Below are positions 8,347 through 16,519 of a stretch of DNA of 64,000 nt, piece after piece. The first letter of the stretch is position 1. Every line of letters begins with the position of its first letter. The position numbers were made by a program, and so were the translations under genes. Source of the stretch: Synergistaceae bacterium (GTDB lineage: Bacteria > Synergistota > Synergistia > Synergistales > Aminobacteriaceae); NCBI GenBank assembly GCA_018436725.1, contig JAHDKT010000044.1:1-64000 (forward strand), written 5' to 3'. The notes under the pieces were generated by a model, which ran no database searches, was not told the origin of the DNA, and was given only the letters and a program-made list of their open reading frames with translations.

Positions 8347-10308
8347 TCATAGTCCGGCGGCGGCATCCCCCTTTCTCCTACGAAGATACAATACACTCAA
8401 TATTCCTACTGCTGCAAGAGCAAAACCTGCCGCGTCGGAAGAAGCTCCCGGCGCTATCAGCGTCAAAGCGGCTCCAAAAAAGATAATCCTGAGGAACCAT
8501 GGAATCTCGATAAAGAGGAATCCCTCGATGGCGACGGAGAGAAGCGCCGCTCCGATGAGTCCCGATACGGCCGCCCAGGCGATGACGAACGAACTGTCCG
8601 CCTGCAGCAGAATCGCAGGGGCGTAGACGAAGAAGAACGGAACAATAAAGCCGGCGAGCGCAAGTTTGAAGGCTGCCCAACCGACCTCGTTCGTCCCGGC
8701 GCCCGACATCCCCGCGGCAACGTAGGAGGCCAGGGCTACAGGAGGCGTCACCGTCGAGAGACATGCGAAGTAAAAGACGAAGAAGTGCGCCTGTATTCCG
8801 GGGACGTTCAACTGGTGAAGTATCGGCACTGCGATGGTCGCCGCGATGATGTAGCACGCGCTGGTGGGCAGTCCCATACCGAGAACGATCGAGACGACCA
8901 TACAAAGCACCAGGGTGATGAAGAGGCTGCCGTGCGACAGGGCAACGATATTGTCGGCAAGGATAATGCCGATACCGGTCATCGAAAGCACGGCGACAAC
9001 GAAACCGGCGTTCGCCATCGCAACGCTGAGACTCAGACAGGAACGAGCGGACGCAACCGCCATGGGAACGAGTTTGCCGACTCCCATGCGCGTTTCTTTT
9101 CGCAGGAACGAGAGCAACCAGGTGACCAGGATCGAGTAGAACGCCGCGTAAAGCGGCGTGAAGTGCTGCATGAGCAGAACGACGAGGATGATGATCGGCA
9201 GGAACATGTGCCCGTACCGGAGGAGCGTCTTTTTTACGTCGGGCAGTTCCTCCTTGGAAAGCCCCGTCAACCCGATCTTGCGCGCCCGGAGGTCTACCTG
9301 GAAGAAGACTGCTGCAAAATAAAGGACCGCCGGAATAACCGCCGCCGCCGCTATCGAAATGTAAGGAACTCCGAGAAACTCCGCCATGATGAACGCTCCG
9401 GTCCCCATGATCGGCGGCATGATCTGCCCTCCGGTTGAGGCTGCCGCTTCAATAGCTCCGGCAAAATAAGGCTTATACCCGATTTTTTTCATCAGCGGGA
9501 TGGTGAAGGCCCCTGACGTTGCCACGTTGGTGGCCGCGCTGCCGCTGATCATACCGACAAGAGCGCTTCCGATAACGGCGACCTTTGCGGGCCCGCCGAC
9601 CAGACGGCCTCCGAGCGCGAGGGAGACGTCGTTGAAGAGCGTTCCGAGTCCGCTTTTCTCAAGGAAGGAGGAGAAGACGATGAAGAGGACAAGGTATGTC
9701 GCGGCAATGCCGATGGGGAGTCCGTAGATACCTTCCGTGGTGAGGTACATCTGGTAGATGATGCGCTGGATCGAGTAGCCCCTGTGGGAGAGAACGCCGG
9801 GAACATACCGGCCGAGCCAGGCATACAGCAGGAAAACAACGGCCAGAATGAGGAGTCCTTTCCCTGCGACTCTGCGGCAGGCCTCAAGGACGAGCAGTAT
9901 CGCCACCGCGCCGAAGTAGTAGTCCCTGGGAAGCGCAACGCCGCCCCTGAGCGCAAATGCGTCGACGTTCAACACGGTATATCCGCAGACCGCGATAGAA
10001 GCGACCATCAACCCCATGTCGACGAAACTCGGTCTCTTCTGGATGGAGCGGCTCGTCGCGGGGTAGTACATCCACACCAGACAGAGAATGAATCCGAGAT
10101 GAATCGCCCTGTGCTTGAACATGGGAGGCATCCCGAACCTGGAGGTGACAAGATGATAGAGTATAAACACGCAGGACAGAGCGATGATCGCCTTCGTCCA
10201 CATCGGGTCCATTTCCGTTCTGTACGCGCATTCTTTTGTGGCTTTTCTTAGAACGGCCTCCCCTTCCATGGGGACGTCACACTCGGTGACACCGATATCT
10301 CGCGCCAT
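8347..10308 (-). CDS. TRAP transporter permease, fused small and large subunits (4TM/12TM)
   Basis: This 653-residue inner-membrane permease fuses the DctQ-like small subunit (about the first 180 residues) to the DctM-like large subunit. The large-subunit hallmarks are GSALVGMISGSAATNVATSGAFTIP (split by position, about 245-270) and MGLPTSACYIIAAT near residue 460, with PPVALASYVAAG in the C-terminal half. It uses a sodium or proton gradient rather than ATP and pairs with the TAXI receptor encoded downstream. The ATG has GGAGG 7 nt upstream. A good promoter and an inverted repeat lie in the upstream gap. Confidence 0.92.
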   Translation of the reverse strand: MARDIGVTECDVPMEGEAVLRKATKECAYRTEMDPMWTKAIIALSCVFILYHLVTSRFGMPPMFKHRAIHLGFILCLVWMYYPATSRSIQKRPSFVDMGLMVASIAVCGYTVLNVDAFALRGGVALPRDYYFGAVAILLVLEACRRVAGKGLLILAVVFLLYAWLGRYVPGVLSHRGYSIQRIIYQMYLTTEGIYGLPIGIAATYLVLFIVFSSFLEKSGLGTLFNDVSLALGGRLVGGPAKVAVIGSALVGMISGSAATNVATSGAFTIPLMKKIGYKPYFAGAIEAAASTGGQIMPPIMGTGAFIMAEFLGVPYISIAAAAVIPAVLYFAAVFFQVDLRARKIGLTGLSKEELPDVKKTLLRYGHMFLPIIILVVLLMQHFTPLYAAFYSILVTWLLSFLRKETRMGVGKLVPMAVASARSCLSLSVAMANAGFVVAVLSMTGIGIILADNIVALSHGSLFITLVLCMVVSIVLGMGLPTSACYIIAATIAVPILHQLNVPGIQAHFFVFYFACLSTVTPPVALASYVAAGMSGAGTNEVGWAAFKLALAGFIVPFFFVYAPAILLQADSSFVIAWAAVSGLIGAALLSVAIEGFLFIEIPWFLRIIFFGAALTLIAPGASSDAAGFALAAVGILSVLYLRRRKGDAAAGL

Positions 10309-10361
10309 TCATTTCCCTCCACTCCTGAAATATTTACTCGTTCATGCTTTATGCATTATAT

Positions 10362-10390
10362 ATTGTATATGAAGCTCAAAGGCATTGCAA
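10362..10390 (-). promoter_or_regulatory. Promoter of the TAXI TRAP operon
   Basis: TTGCAA (10385-10390) and TACAAT (10362-10367), read on the minus strand, are separated by 17 bp and lie about 55 nt before the permease start. The spacing is ideal for a sigma-70 promoter. Confidence 0.6.
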
Positions 10391-10397
10391 AGTGCAT

Positions 10398-10420
10398 ACT
10401 GTATTCTTGAGTGGTACAGT
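10398..10420. promoter_or_regulatory. Inverted repeat upstream of the TAXI TRAP promoter (candidate activator site)
   Basis: Arms ACTGTA and TACAGT are separated by 11 bp and centred about 20 bp upstream of the -35 box, a position usual for a dimeric activator. No regulator gene is adjacent, so the partner is unknown. Confidence 0.4.
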
Positions 10421-10519
10421 GAACTCTCTTTACGATACGTCTGGCAAAAACTGGCGGAAAAGCGGCGGGAAGGGGTGCTTTTTCATGGCCGGCTCGTTCC
10501 GCTTCGCCGCCCCTGAGTA

Positions 10520-11494
10520 TTACGCCGTCTCTCGTGGTAGAAAGGATGCAAGCTTCTCCGGGTCGATGTTGCCGCCGGAGAGAAAGAAGCATATCTTCTC
10601 GCCGGGTTTGACCTTGAAGGAACCCTGAAGCGCCGCAGCCACGCCGACCGAAGCGGAGGGCTCGACCAGCAGTTTACTCTTGAAGACGATCTCCATGAGC
10701 GCCTTCCGGATAAACTCGTCCGACGCGGGAACGATCTCATCCACGTACTTGTCGATCAGCGGATAGGTGTGCTCTCCGGTCATTGTGATCATCAGGCCGT
10801 CCGCGAGCGTCGCCCCCATGGGGACTTCTACGGGCTTCCCCGCCTTGCGGCTCTCGGCGTACCTCTGGATAGATTCCGGTTCGACAGCGACGATCCGTAC
10901 GGAGGAACGGGTCTCCTTGATGGCCGTAGCCACACCCGCGAGCAGGCCGCCCCCACCGAGCGGTACGACCACGGTATCGACATCCGGAATATCCTCGATG
11001 ATCTCCAGCCCGGACGTTCCCTGCCCGGCAATCAGCTCGGGATCGTTGAAGGAGTGGACCAGCGTGTACCCCTTTTCGGCCTTGATCTCATAGAGCTTCT
11101 TGTATCGCTGGATGGAGTCGAAACCGTGGAGCACGACGTCCGCACCAAGCGCTCTCGTTCCTTCTATCTTCGATTTGGGAGCGTTCTCCGGAAGCACGAG
11201 CGTCGCCTTGATGCCGAGCATCTTCGCCGCATAGGCGACTCCCTGCGCGTGGTTCCCCGAGGACGATGCGATAATACCTTTTGCCCGTTCCTCGTCGGAG
11301 AGGGAAAGGATTTTGTTCATCGCGCCCCTGATCTTGAAGGACCCTGTAAGCTGAAGGTTCTCCGGTTTGAAGTAGACCTCCGCGCCGAAGAGCGCGTCGA
11401 GTTTATCTCCCCGCAGAACCGGCGTCCGCCGAACTCTCCCGGAGATCCTCCCGGCAGCTGTTTTAATGTCGTCACGTCCGATGATTCGTACCAT
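10520..11494 (-). CDS. tdcB: Threonine ammonia-lyase, catabolic type
   Basis: This PLP-dependent fold-II lyase is expected to deaminate threonine to 2-oxobutyrate and ammonia (and probably serine to pyruvate). The SFKIRGAMNK motif carries the PLP lysine (about residue 50), SSGNHAQG binds the substrate, and a GGGGL loop holds the cofactor phosphate. At 324 residues it has no C-terminal ACT regulatory domain, which fits the catabolic rather than the biosynthetic enzyme. I use ATG 11494, which has AAGGAGG and AAAGGG upstream; a longer in-frame start at 11545 lacks support. It follows the korABC-sucCD-korD genes after a 107-nt gap, suggesting that 2-oxobutyrate feeds that pathway. Serine dehydratase is the alternative. 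Confidence 0.88.
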   Translation of the reverse strand: MVRIIGRDDIKTAAGRISGRVRRTPVLRGDKLDALFGAEVYFKPENLQLTGSFKIRGAMNKILSLSDEERAKGIIASSSGNHAQGVAYAAKMLGIKATLVLPENAPKSKIEGTRALGADVVLHGFDSIQRYKKLYEIKAEKGYTLVHSFNDPELIAGQGTSGLEIIEDIPDVDTVVVPLGGGGLLAGVATAIKETRSSVRIVAVEPESIQRYAESRKAGKPVEVPMGATLADGLMITMTGEHTYPLIDKYVDEIVPASDEFIRKALMEIVFKSKLLVEPSASVGVAAALQGSFKVKPGEKICFFLSGGNIDPEKLASFLPRETA

Positions 11495-11601
11495 ATTCCC
11501 TTTCCGCCTCCTTGCGCCCCCGAGGGGCAAAATGCACTCCTTCAAAAAGCCCGGAAGCGGCCCGGATGTTTTCCGCGCCGCCCCGTTCTCGTACCGCTAT
11601 T

Positions 11602-11802
11602 CTATTCCTCTATCCACAGCGCCATGTCGGGGCAGGTGATCTCGCACCGTTTACACTTGATGCAGTCTCCCTCGCGAACCGCAGCCACGACGGTGAACCC
11701 CTTCTGGTTCGTCTCGTTGGATATCTCGTAGACGTTCTTCGGGCAGACCGAGATGCCCAGTCCGCACCCTTTGCAGAGACGCTTGTTCACATGAACGGCC
11801 AT
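11602..11802 (-). CDS. korD: Ferredoxin-like delta subunit of the 2-oxoacid:ferredoxin oxidoreductase, one cluster Cys replaced by Gly
   Basis: A 66-residue two-cluster ferredoxin. The second cluster motif is intact (C47, C50, C53, C57 in CIKCKRCEITCP). The first reads CKGCGLGISVCP, so only C10, C13 and C20 are present and Gly16 stands where the third cysteine normally is. The codon is GGC, one base from TGC. The loss either leaves a 3Fe-type or labile cluster or reflects a sequencing error. It passes electrons from the KorABC core to a soluble ferredoxin in the cytoplasm. Start chosen at ATG 11802, with GGTGAG 5 nt upstream, rather than GTG 11808. It sits directly after sucD. Confidence 0.85.
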   Translation of the reverse strand: MAVHVNKRLCKGCGLGISVCPKNVYEISNETNQKGFTVVAAVREGDCIKCKRCEITCPDMALWIEE

Positions 11803-11808
11803 CTTCAC

Positions 11809-12675
11809 TCACCCCAGCTTCCGGATAATCTCCACTACCTGGGCGGGGGACGTCGCCAGATGCGCCCCCGCTTTTTCCAAGGCTTCCATTTTCGACGCGG
11901 CGGTTCCCTTGTTCCCCCGGATGATCGCCCCGGCGTGTCCCAAGGACTTTCCTTCGGGAGCGGCCCTGCCGACGATCAACGAGACGACGGGTTTCCGCAC
12001 GTACTCGGCGATGTACTCCGCCGCGGCGATCTCCGTGCCTCCGCCGATCTCTCCGAGCAGGACGATGATCTCCGTCTCGGGGTCCGCGTTGAACAGCTCG
12101 ACCACCTCGCGCTGGTTCGTCCCCCAAATCGGGCCGCCGCCCAGCGCGACGACGGTGGACTGACCGATTCCGGCGTCCGAGAGCGTCTTGCCGACTTCAT
12201 AGGAGAGAGCTCCGCTCTTGGAGACCACGCCCACCTTCCCCTCCATGAACATACGCGCAGGGTGCGCGCCCAGCTTGCACTTGCCCGGCGAGATGACGCC
12301 CGCCGTGCCGGGGCCGAGCACGCGCACGCCCCTCCCACGGGCATAGGAGAGGATGTCGAGCACATCGTGCTTGGGTATTCCCTCCATCGTGAGCACGAGC
12401 AGCTTGATGCCTACCTCCATCGCCTCGATCGCCGCGTCCTTCGCGAACATCGGCGGCACGAAGCTGATGGCGGCGTTCGGAGAAACGCTCTTCATCGCGT
12501 CGAGGACGGAGTCGAAAACAGGTACGCCCTCGACGACTGCGCCCCCCTTGCCCGGCGTCACCCCGGCGACTACCGATGTTCCGTAGTCAAGAAGGGACTT
12601 CGTCTGCAGGATCCCCGACTTCCCTGTAATCCCCTGGACAATGACCCGCGTGCTTCCATCCACCAGAACGGCCAT
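11809..12675 (-). CDS. sucD: Succinate-CoA ligase (ADP-forming) alpha subunit or close acyl-CoA ligase
   Basis: A 288-residue CoA-binding subunit with an N-terminal Rossmann fold (VQGITGKSG near residues 13-21) and the phosphohistidine loop GHAGA with His247. Together with the beta subunit it converts an acyl-CoA, ADP and phosphate to the free acid, CoA and ATP. Length and motifs are normal. In this operon it would harvest energy from the acyl-CoA made by KorABC; succinyl-CoA is the default substrate, but propionyl-CoA is possible given the threonine lyase nearby. It follows sucC with one base between them. Confidence 0.92.
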   Translation of the reverse strand: MAVLVDGSTRVIVQGITGKSGILQTKSLLDYGTSVVAGVTPGKGGAVVEGVPVFDSVLDAMKSVSPNAAISFVPPMFAKDAAIEAMEVGIKLLVLTMEGIPKHDVLDILSYARGRGVRVLGPGTAGVISPGKCKLGAHPARMFMEGKVGVVSKSGALSYEVGKTLSDAGIGQSTVVALGGGPIWGTNQREVVELFNADPETEIIVLLGEIGGGTEIAAAEYIAEYVRKPVVSLIVGRAAPEGKSLGHAGAIIRGNKGTAASKMEALEKAGAHLATSPAQVVEIIRKLG

Positions 12676-12676
12676 T

Positions 12677-13801
12677 TCACTCGCCTCCCGCGGCGAACCG
12701 CACCGCGTCGGCCACGGCGGTTCGAAGATCGTCGTAGACGGGTAGTCCCGCCTCTTTCATGATGGTCTTCCCCTCTTCCTCCATGGTGCCGCAGAGCCGA
12801 ACCACAAGAGGGATGGAGACAGGATGCTCTCTGAGATAGCGCACGATGCCCTCCGCCATCTCGTCCATGCGGTTGAAACCGCCGATGAGCACCACGAGCA
12901 GGCTCTTGATACCGGGCTTGCCGGAGAAGACCTCCTTCATGGCGTCGTACATGACTTCGGGGCTGGTCAGGCCGCCCATCTCGCAGAAGTCTGCCGCCTC
13001 GCCTCCCATGTCGCGGATCAGGTCGAGCGTGAGCATGCCCGTCCCGGCGCCGTCGGAGATGAGGCCGATATCCCCTTCAAGCGGGACGTACGTGATGGTG
13101 CCGTGGTCGGCCTCGGCTTCAGCGCCCGCAAGAGACCGCTGCTCGGAGAGCATCGCCTCGAAGAGCTGCTTCCGGCGGGGCCTGGCGTCGTCGTCGATCT
13201 CCACCTTCGCGTCGAGCGCAAGGAGTCCCTTATCGGTGACGACGAGCGGATTGATCTCCACAAGGACGGCGTCCTTCTCGCGGAAGAGCTTCCAGACCTT
13301 CCGGACGAAACCGTCGAACTCCTTGCGGTCTTCGTATCCGAGGAAGTCCGCCATCGCGCGGATTTTGTAGTCGGTCAGCCCCCAGAGAGGGTCGACCGGA
13401 AGCTTCAGTATCTTCTCGGGCGAATGCTCCGCGACGGACTCGATGTCCATCCCGCCCGAAGCGCTCGCCATGAAGAGCGGGGTCCTCGCCTCGCCGTCGA
13501 AGGTGACGGCAAGGTAGTACTCCGCTACGATATTCGCCTTCTCCTCGACGAGGAGCGCCTTCACCGGCTCTCCCTTCAGCTCCATGGAGAGAATGGCGTC
13601 GGCCGCCTTCGCCGCGTCGTCGGGCGTGTCCGCAAGGACGACGCCCCCCGCCTTCCCTCTTCCCCCGGAGAGCACCTGCGCCTTCACGGCCGACGGGGCG
13701 AAAAGCCCTTCCCGGTCGGAGGCTGTGACGACCGCTCCTTTGGGCACGGGGATACCGGCCTCCCGGAAGAGCGCCTTCCCCTGGAATTCGTAGAGTTTCA
13801 T
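12677..13801 (-). CDS. sucC: Succinate-CoA ligase (ADP-forming) beta subunit or close acyl-CoA ligase
   Basis: A 374-residue beta subunit beginning MKLYEFQGKALFREAGIPVP, the usual opening of the family, followed by an ATP-grasp domain (VKAQVLSGGRGKAGGV near residues 38-53, EINPLVV in the metal-binding region) and a C-terminal CoA-ligase domain with GGFNRMDEMAEGI. It supplies the nucleotide site. It overlaps the end of korC by 4 nt (ATGA) and is followed by sucD, so translation is coupled across the whole module. ADP versus GDP use cannot be read from the sequence. Confidence 0.92.
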   Translation of the reverse strand: MKLYEFQGKALFREAGIPVPKGAVVTASDREGLFAPSAVKAQVLSGGRGKAGGVVLADTPDDAAKAADAILSMELKGEPVKALLVEEKANIVAEYYLAVTFDGEARTPLFMASASGGMDIESVAEHSPEKILKLPVDPLWGLTDYKIRAMADFLGYEDRKEFDGFVRKVWKLFREKDAVLVEINPLVVTDKGLLALDAKVEIDDDARPRRKQLFEAMLSEQRSLAGAEAEADHGTITYVPLEGDIGLISDGAGTGMLTLDLIRDMGGEAADFCEMGGLTSPEVMYDAMKEVFSGKPGIKSLLVVLIGGFNRMDEMAEGIVRYLREHPVSIPLVVRLCGTMEEEGKTIMKEAGLPVYDDLRTAVADAVRFAAGGE

Positions 13802-14349
13802 GGGGCAGCCGCCTCCCGCGCGAGCCTGACGCCCTCTTCAAAGGCCGCAAGGTTCATGGCGACGAACTTCTCCTTCACCGACTCGCGGATTGTCTCCATC
13901 AGGCTCTCCTTCGAAACAACCTTCGTCTTCTCCTGGAGGAAGCCGAGCATGACCATATTTCCCTCCATCTTGCTCCCGAGACGGATCGCAGTTTCAGTCG
14001 CGGGTACCCTCCAGACCGTGACGGAGGAATCGACGTTGCCAATCTCCGGCACAAGGCCGCTGTCGACGAAAAAGGCCCCGCCCTTTTTAATCTCGTGCTT
14101 GTGGCTGTCGTACGCCGCCTGGAACATGGCGACGATGATGTCGTTCTGATCGCTCGTCGGCGTGCCGATAGGCGTCTTCGAGAGCACGACCTCCGACTGG
14201 CACTGCCCCCCTCTGGCCTCGGAGCCGTACGACTGGGACTGGGCCGCGTAGATCCCTTCCTTCGTGACCGCGGCTTCTCCAAGAATCACCGAGGAGAGGA
14301 TGATTCCCTGGCCGCCGAAACCGCAGAATCGGATGCTCGTCCGGCTCAT
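13798..14349 (-). CDS. korC: 2-oxoacid:ferredoxin oxidoreductase gamma subunit
   Basis: A 183-residue subunit with the family opening RFCGFGGQGIILSS and the downstream SYGSEARGGQCQSE segment. It forms part of the CoA-dependent oxidative decarboxylase core. The same reading frame stays open for another 980 nt upstream, but that stretch is the antiphase of korB; the true start is ATG 14349, which overlaps the korB stop by 4 nt (ATGA). It also overlaps sucC by 4 nt at its 3' end. Confidence 0.93.
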   Translation of the reverse strand: MSRTSIRFCGFGGQGIILSSVILGEAAVTKEGIYAAQSQSYGSEARGGQCQSEVVLSKTPIGTPTSDQNDIIVAMFQAAYDSHKHEIKKGGAFFVDSGLVPEIGNVDSSVTVWRVPATETAIRLGSKMEGNMVMLGFLQEKTKVVSKESLMETIRESVKEKFVAMNLAAFEEGVRLAREAAAP

Positions 14350-15209
14350 GCTTTCGCCTCCTTGCGCTCCGCACTCTCCTGGCGCGGAGCCGTATAGACC
14401 GTACTCCCCCGGAAAACGGGACGCTCCGTCTTCACGAACTCGCCGATGAGATACTTTCCGGCGATCTCTTCGGGCTTCATCTTTTCCGCTGCGGATGCTG
14501 GTACCGAGTGGTTCTTGATCCACTCGACGAGGTTCTTCGGGCTTCCGCTGCCGAGCGCGTACCTGCCGAAGTGCGTCGGACACTGGGAGAGAATCTCCAC
14601 GACGGAGAATCCCTTGTGGGAGAGCGCGTTCTTCAGGAACGTCGTCATCTGCGGCGGACTGGAGGTCAGCGTACGGGCGACATACGTCGCTCCGGCGGTG
14701 ACGGCCAGCTTGCAGAGATCGAAAGGCGGCTCGCTGCTTCCGTAGGGGGTGGTCATGGTCACGGCGCCGTCGGGCGTCATGGGGGCGACCTGTCCGCCCG
14801 TCATCGCGAAGTTGAAGTTGTTCACCACGACGAAGGTGACGTCGAGATTCCGGCGCGCCGCGTGGATGAAGTGGTTGCCGCCGATGGAGAGCGCGTCGCC
14901 GTCCCCGGCGAAGACCACGACTTTTGTCTCCGGCTTGTGCAGCTTGATGCCGGTCGCCCAGGCAAGCGTTCTGCCGTGGACGCCGTGGAGGCAGTCCATG
15001 TTGATGTATACCGGAATGCGCGCAGTGCAGCCGACGCCGCCGATGCCGACCATCGTCCCGAGGTCCAGTTCGAGCGACTCGCACGCACGGAGAAAGGCGC
15101 TGACCACCTGACCGCAGCCGCAGCCGGGGCAGAAGAAATGGGGCAGTTTGTCCTGCCGCATGTACTTGAGCAGCGGATTGCCGTTTGTATGCATTTCGGG
15201 AGCGCTCAT
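14346..15209 (-). CDS. korB: 2-oxoacid:ferredoxin oxidoreductase beta subunit (TPP-binding)
   Basis: A 287-residue thiamine-diphosphate-binding subunit. CPGCGCGQV (about residues 26-34) is the opening motif, and the TPP/Mg site runs from GDGDALSIGGNH to VVNNFNFAMTGGQ. It catalyses decarboxylation of a 2-oxoacid and transfer of the acyl group to CoA, with electrons passed to ferredoxin. Overall layout fits 2-oxoglutarate oxidoreductase (Kor/Oor), though branched-chain or 2-oxobutyrate substrates are possible. It overlaps korA and korC by 4 nt each. Confidence 0.93.
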   Translation of the reverse strand: MSAPEMHTNGNPLLKYMRQDKLPHFFCPGCGCGQVVSAFLRACESLELDLGTMVGIGGVGCTARIPVYINMDCLHGVHGRTLAWATGIKLHKPETKVVVFAGDGDALSIGGNHFIHAARRNLDVTFVVVNNFNFAMTGGQVAPMTPDGAVTMTTPYGSSEPPFDLCKLAVTAGATYVARTLTSSPPQMTTFLKNALSHKGFSVVEILSQCPTHFGRYALGSGSPKNLVEWIKNHSVPASAAEKMKPEEIAGKYLIGEFVKTERPVFRGSTVYTAPRQESAERKEAKA

Positions 15210-16351
15210 GACCGCACCTCCTCGATGACAGAGAGAATTTCATCCGGAGTGTGGGGCGTTCCGAGATTCTTGGTCGCCCGCGCGGTGCGGCACTTTCCGC
15301 ACACGATGCGCTCCACCTCTCCGGCATACCTGCCGATGTTCATTTCGACCGTGACGAGGGCGCCGACGTTGGCCGCCGTCTCGGCGATAGCTTCCTCGGG
15401 GATCGGCCACGGCGCGTCCAGCTTGAGCACCCCGGCCTTGATCCCCTTCTCGCGCGCCGCATGGACGGCGTCGAGACAGGGGCGTACCTCGCTGCCGAAG
15501 GCGACGAGGGCGATCTCGGCGTCGTCGAGCAAAAAGCGCTGCGTGGTCGAGATCTTCTTCCTGTTCTCCCGGACCTTCCCGGTGATTCTCTTATACAGAC
15601 GCTCGAAGGCGCGCGGCTCCCATTCTATGTCGCCGCGCTCGTCGTGCGGGTTGATCGAGTGGATGACGCGATACCCCGTCCCGAGTTCGGCGAAGTCGGG
15701 AACGCCGAACTCGCTCGCAGCCTGGAAGGGAAGATATTCGGAAGGCTGTTTCGCCGTCCGTTTCCGGTTCACGACCGGAATCGAGGAAGCCTCCGGAATC
15801 TCAAGACGCTCGCGCATCAGCGCCAGCGACATCTCGGAGATCACCACGACCGGCGTCCGGTACTCCTCCGCGAGGTTGAACGCGCGGACGGAAAAGTCGA
15901 ACATCTCCTGGACGGTCGACGGCGCGAGCACGATCATCTCGTGATCTCCCGCGGCGGCCCAGCGAACCTGCATGATGTCGGCCTGCGTGGCGAAGTTCTC
16001 GCCTCTGCAGCGCATGACGTCGAGCACCACGACGGGCGCTTCCACCGCGACGGCGTACTCGATCCCCTCCTGCATGTAGTCGTACCCCGCGCTCGCAGTC
16101 GCCGTCATCGCCTTCGCCCCTGCAAGGGACGCCGCGGCGATCGCGTAAATCGAGCACAATTCGTCCTCGCCCTGGAAAAAAGCCCCTCCCACGGCGGGGA
16201 GCCGTCTCGCCATCCCCTCGGAGACTTCGTTCGCAGGGGTGATGGGGTAGCCTGCGAAAAAATCGCAACCGGCAGCTATCGCCCCTTCCACAGCAGCATA
16301 GTTCCCCTGCATGAAATGGACGCCGGAGAGTACTCGGCTTTCAAATCCCAT
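15206..16351 (-). CDS. korA: 2-oxoacid:ferredoxin oxidoreductase alpha subunit
   Basis: A 381-residue alpha subunit, first gene of the korABC-sucCD-korD operon. It shows GYPITPANEVSE (about residues 34-45), GAKAMTATASAGYDYM and the R-C-R-G-E-N loop, all typical of the pyrimidine-domain half of the enzyme. With KorB and KorC it oxidises a 2-oxoacid to an acyl-CoA and reduces ferredoxin. No gamma-domain fusion is present, so this is the split multi-subunit form. A TTGACA-N17-TAATCT promoter lies about 60 nt upstream, and GGAGGTG precedes the ATG. Confidence 0.93.
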   Translation of the reverse strand: MGFESRVLSGVHFMQGNYAAVEGAIAAGCDFFAGYPITPANEVSEGMARRLPAVGGAFFQGEDELCSIYAIAAASLAGAKAMTATASAGYDYMQEGIEYAVAVEAPVVVLDVMRCRGENFATQADIMQVRWAAAGDHEMIVLAPSTVQEMFDFSVRAFNLAEEYRTPVVVISEMSLALMRERLEIPEASSIPVVNRKRTAKQPSEYLPFQAASEFGVPDFAELGTGYRVIHSINPHDERGDIEWEPRAFERLYKRITGKVRENRKKISTTQRFLLDDAEIALVAFGSEVRPCLDAVHAAREKGIKAGVLKLDAPWPIPEEAIAETAANVGALVTVEMNIGRYAGEVERIVCGKCRTARATKNLGTPHTPDEILSVIEEVRS

Positions 16352-16409
16352 TCATACACCTCCACTTAGTATGCCCGCGCAGAACGAGGGCAGAATGCAC
16401 TATGAGAGG

Positions 16410-16438
16410 AGATTACCATGCATAAAACAAAATGTCAA
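16410..16438 (-). promoter_or_regulatory. Promoter of the kor-suc operon
   Basis: TTGACA (16433-16438) and TAATCT (16410-16415), read on the minus strand, with 17 bp between them, lie about 60 nt before korA. Confidence 0.65.
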
Positions 16439-16460
16439 ATATCAGATCGTCCGTTGCACG

Positions 16461-16492
16461 AAAAAACGAGCCCTCCCGGGAGAGAGGGCCCG
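16461..16492 (-). terminator. Terminator after the DUF917 gene
   Basis: GGGCCCTC/GAGGGCTC stem with one G-U pair, followed on the minus strand by TTTTTTCG, about 28 nt after the DUF917 stop codon. It separates this operon from the kor operon promoter. Confidence 0.8.
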
Positions 16493-16519
16493 ATCGTTGC
16501 AGGTAGACGGGTCGCCGCA

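Noticed and set aside
11495-11601. Terminator between korD and the threonine ammonia-lyase gene
   Set aside because: A CCGG-based hairpin before CTTTTT is only about 4 bp strong, and a second GCCCC/GGGGC hairpin lies at the next ribosome site; neither is convincing enough to split the operon.
13798-15327. Possible fused KorC protein of 509 residues
   Set aside because: Only the last 183 residues match KorC. The upstream part is antiphase korB, and a proper ATG with an ATGA overlap exists at 14349.
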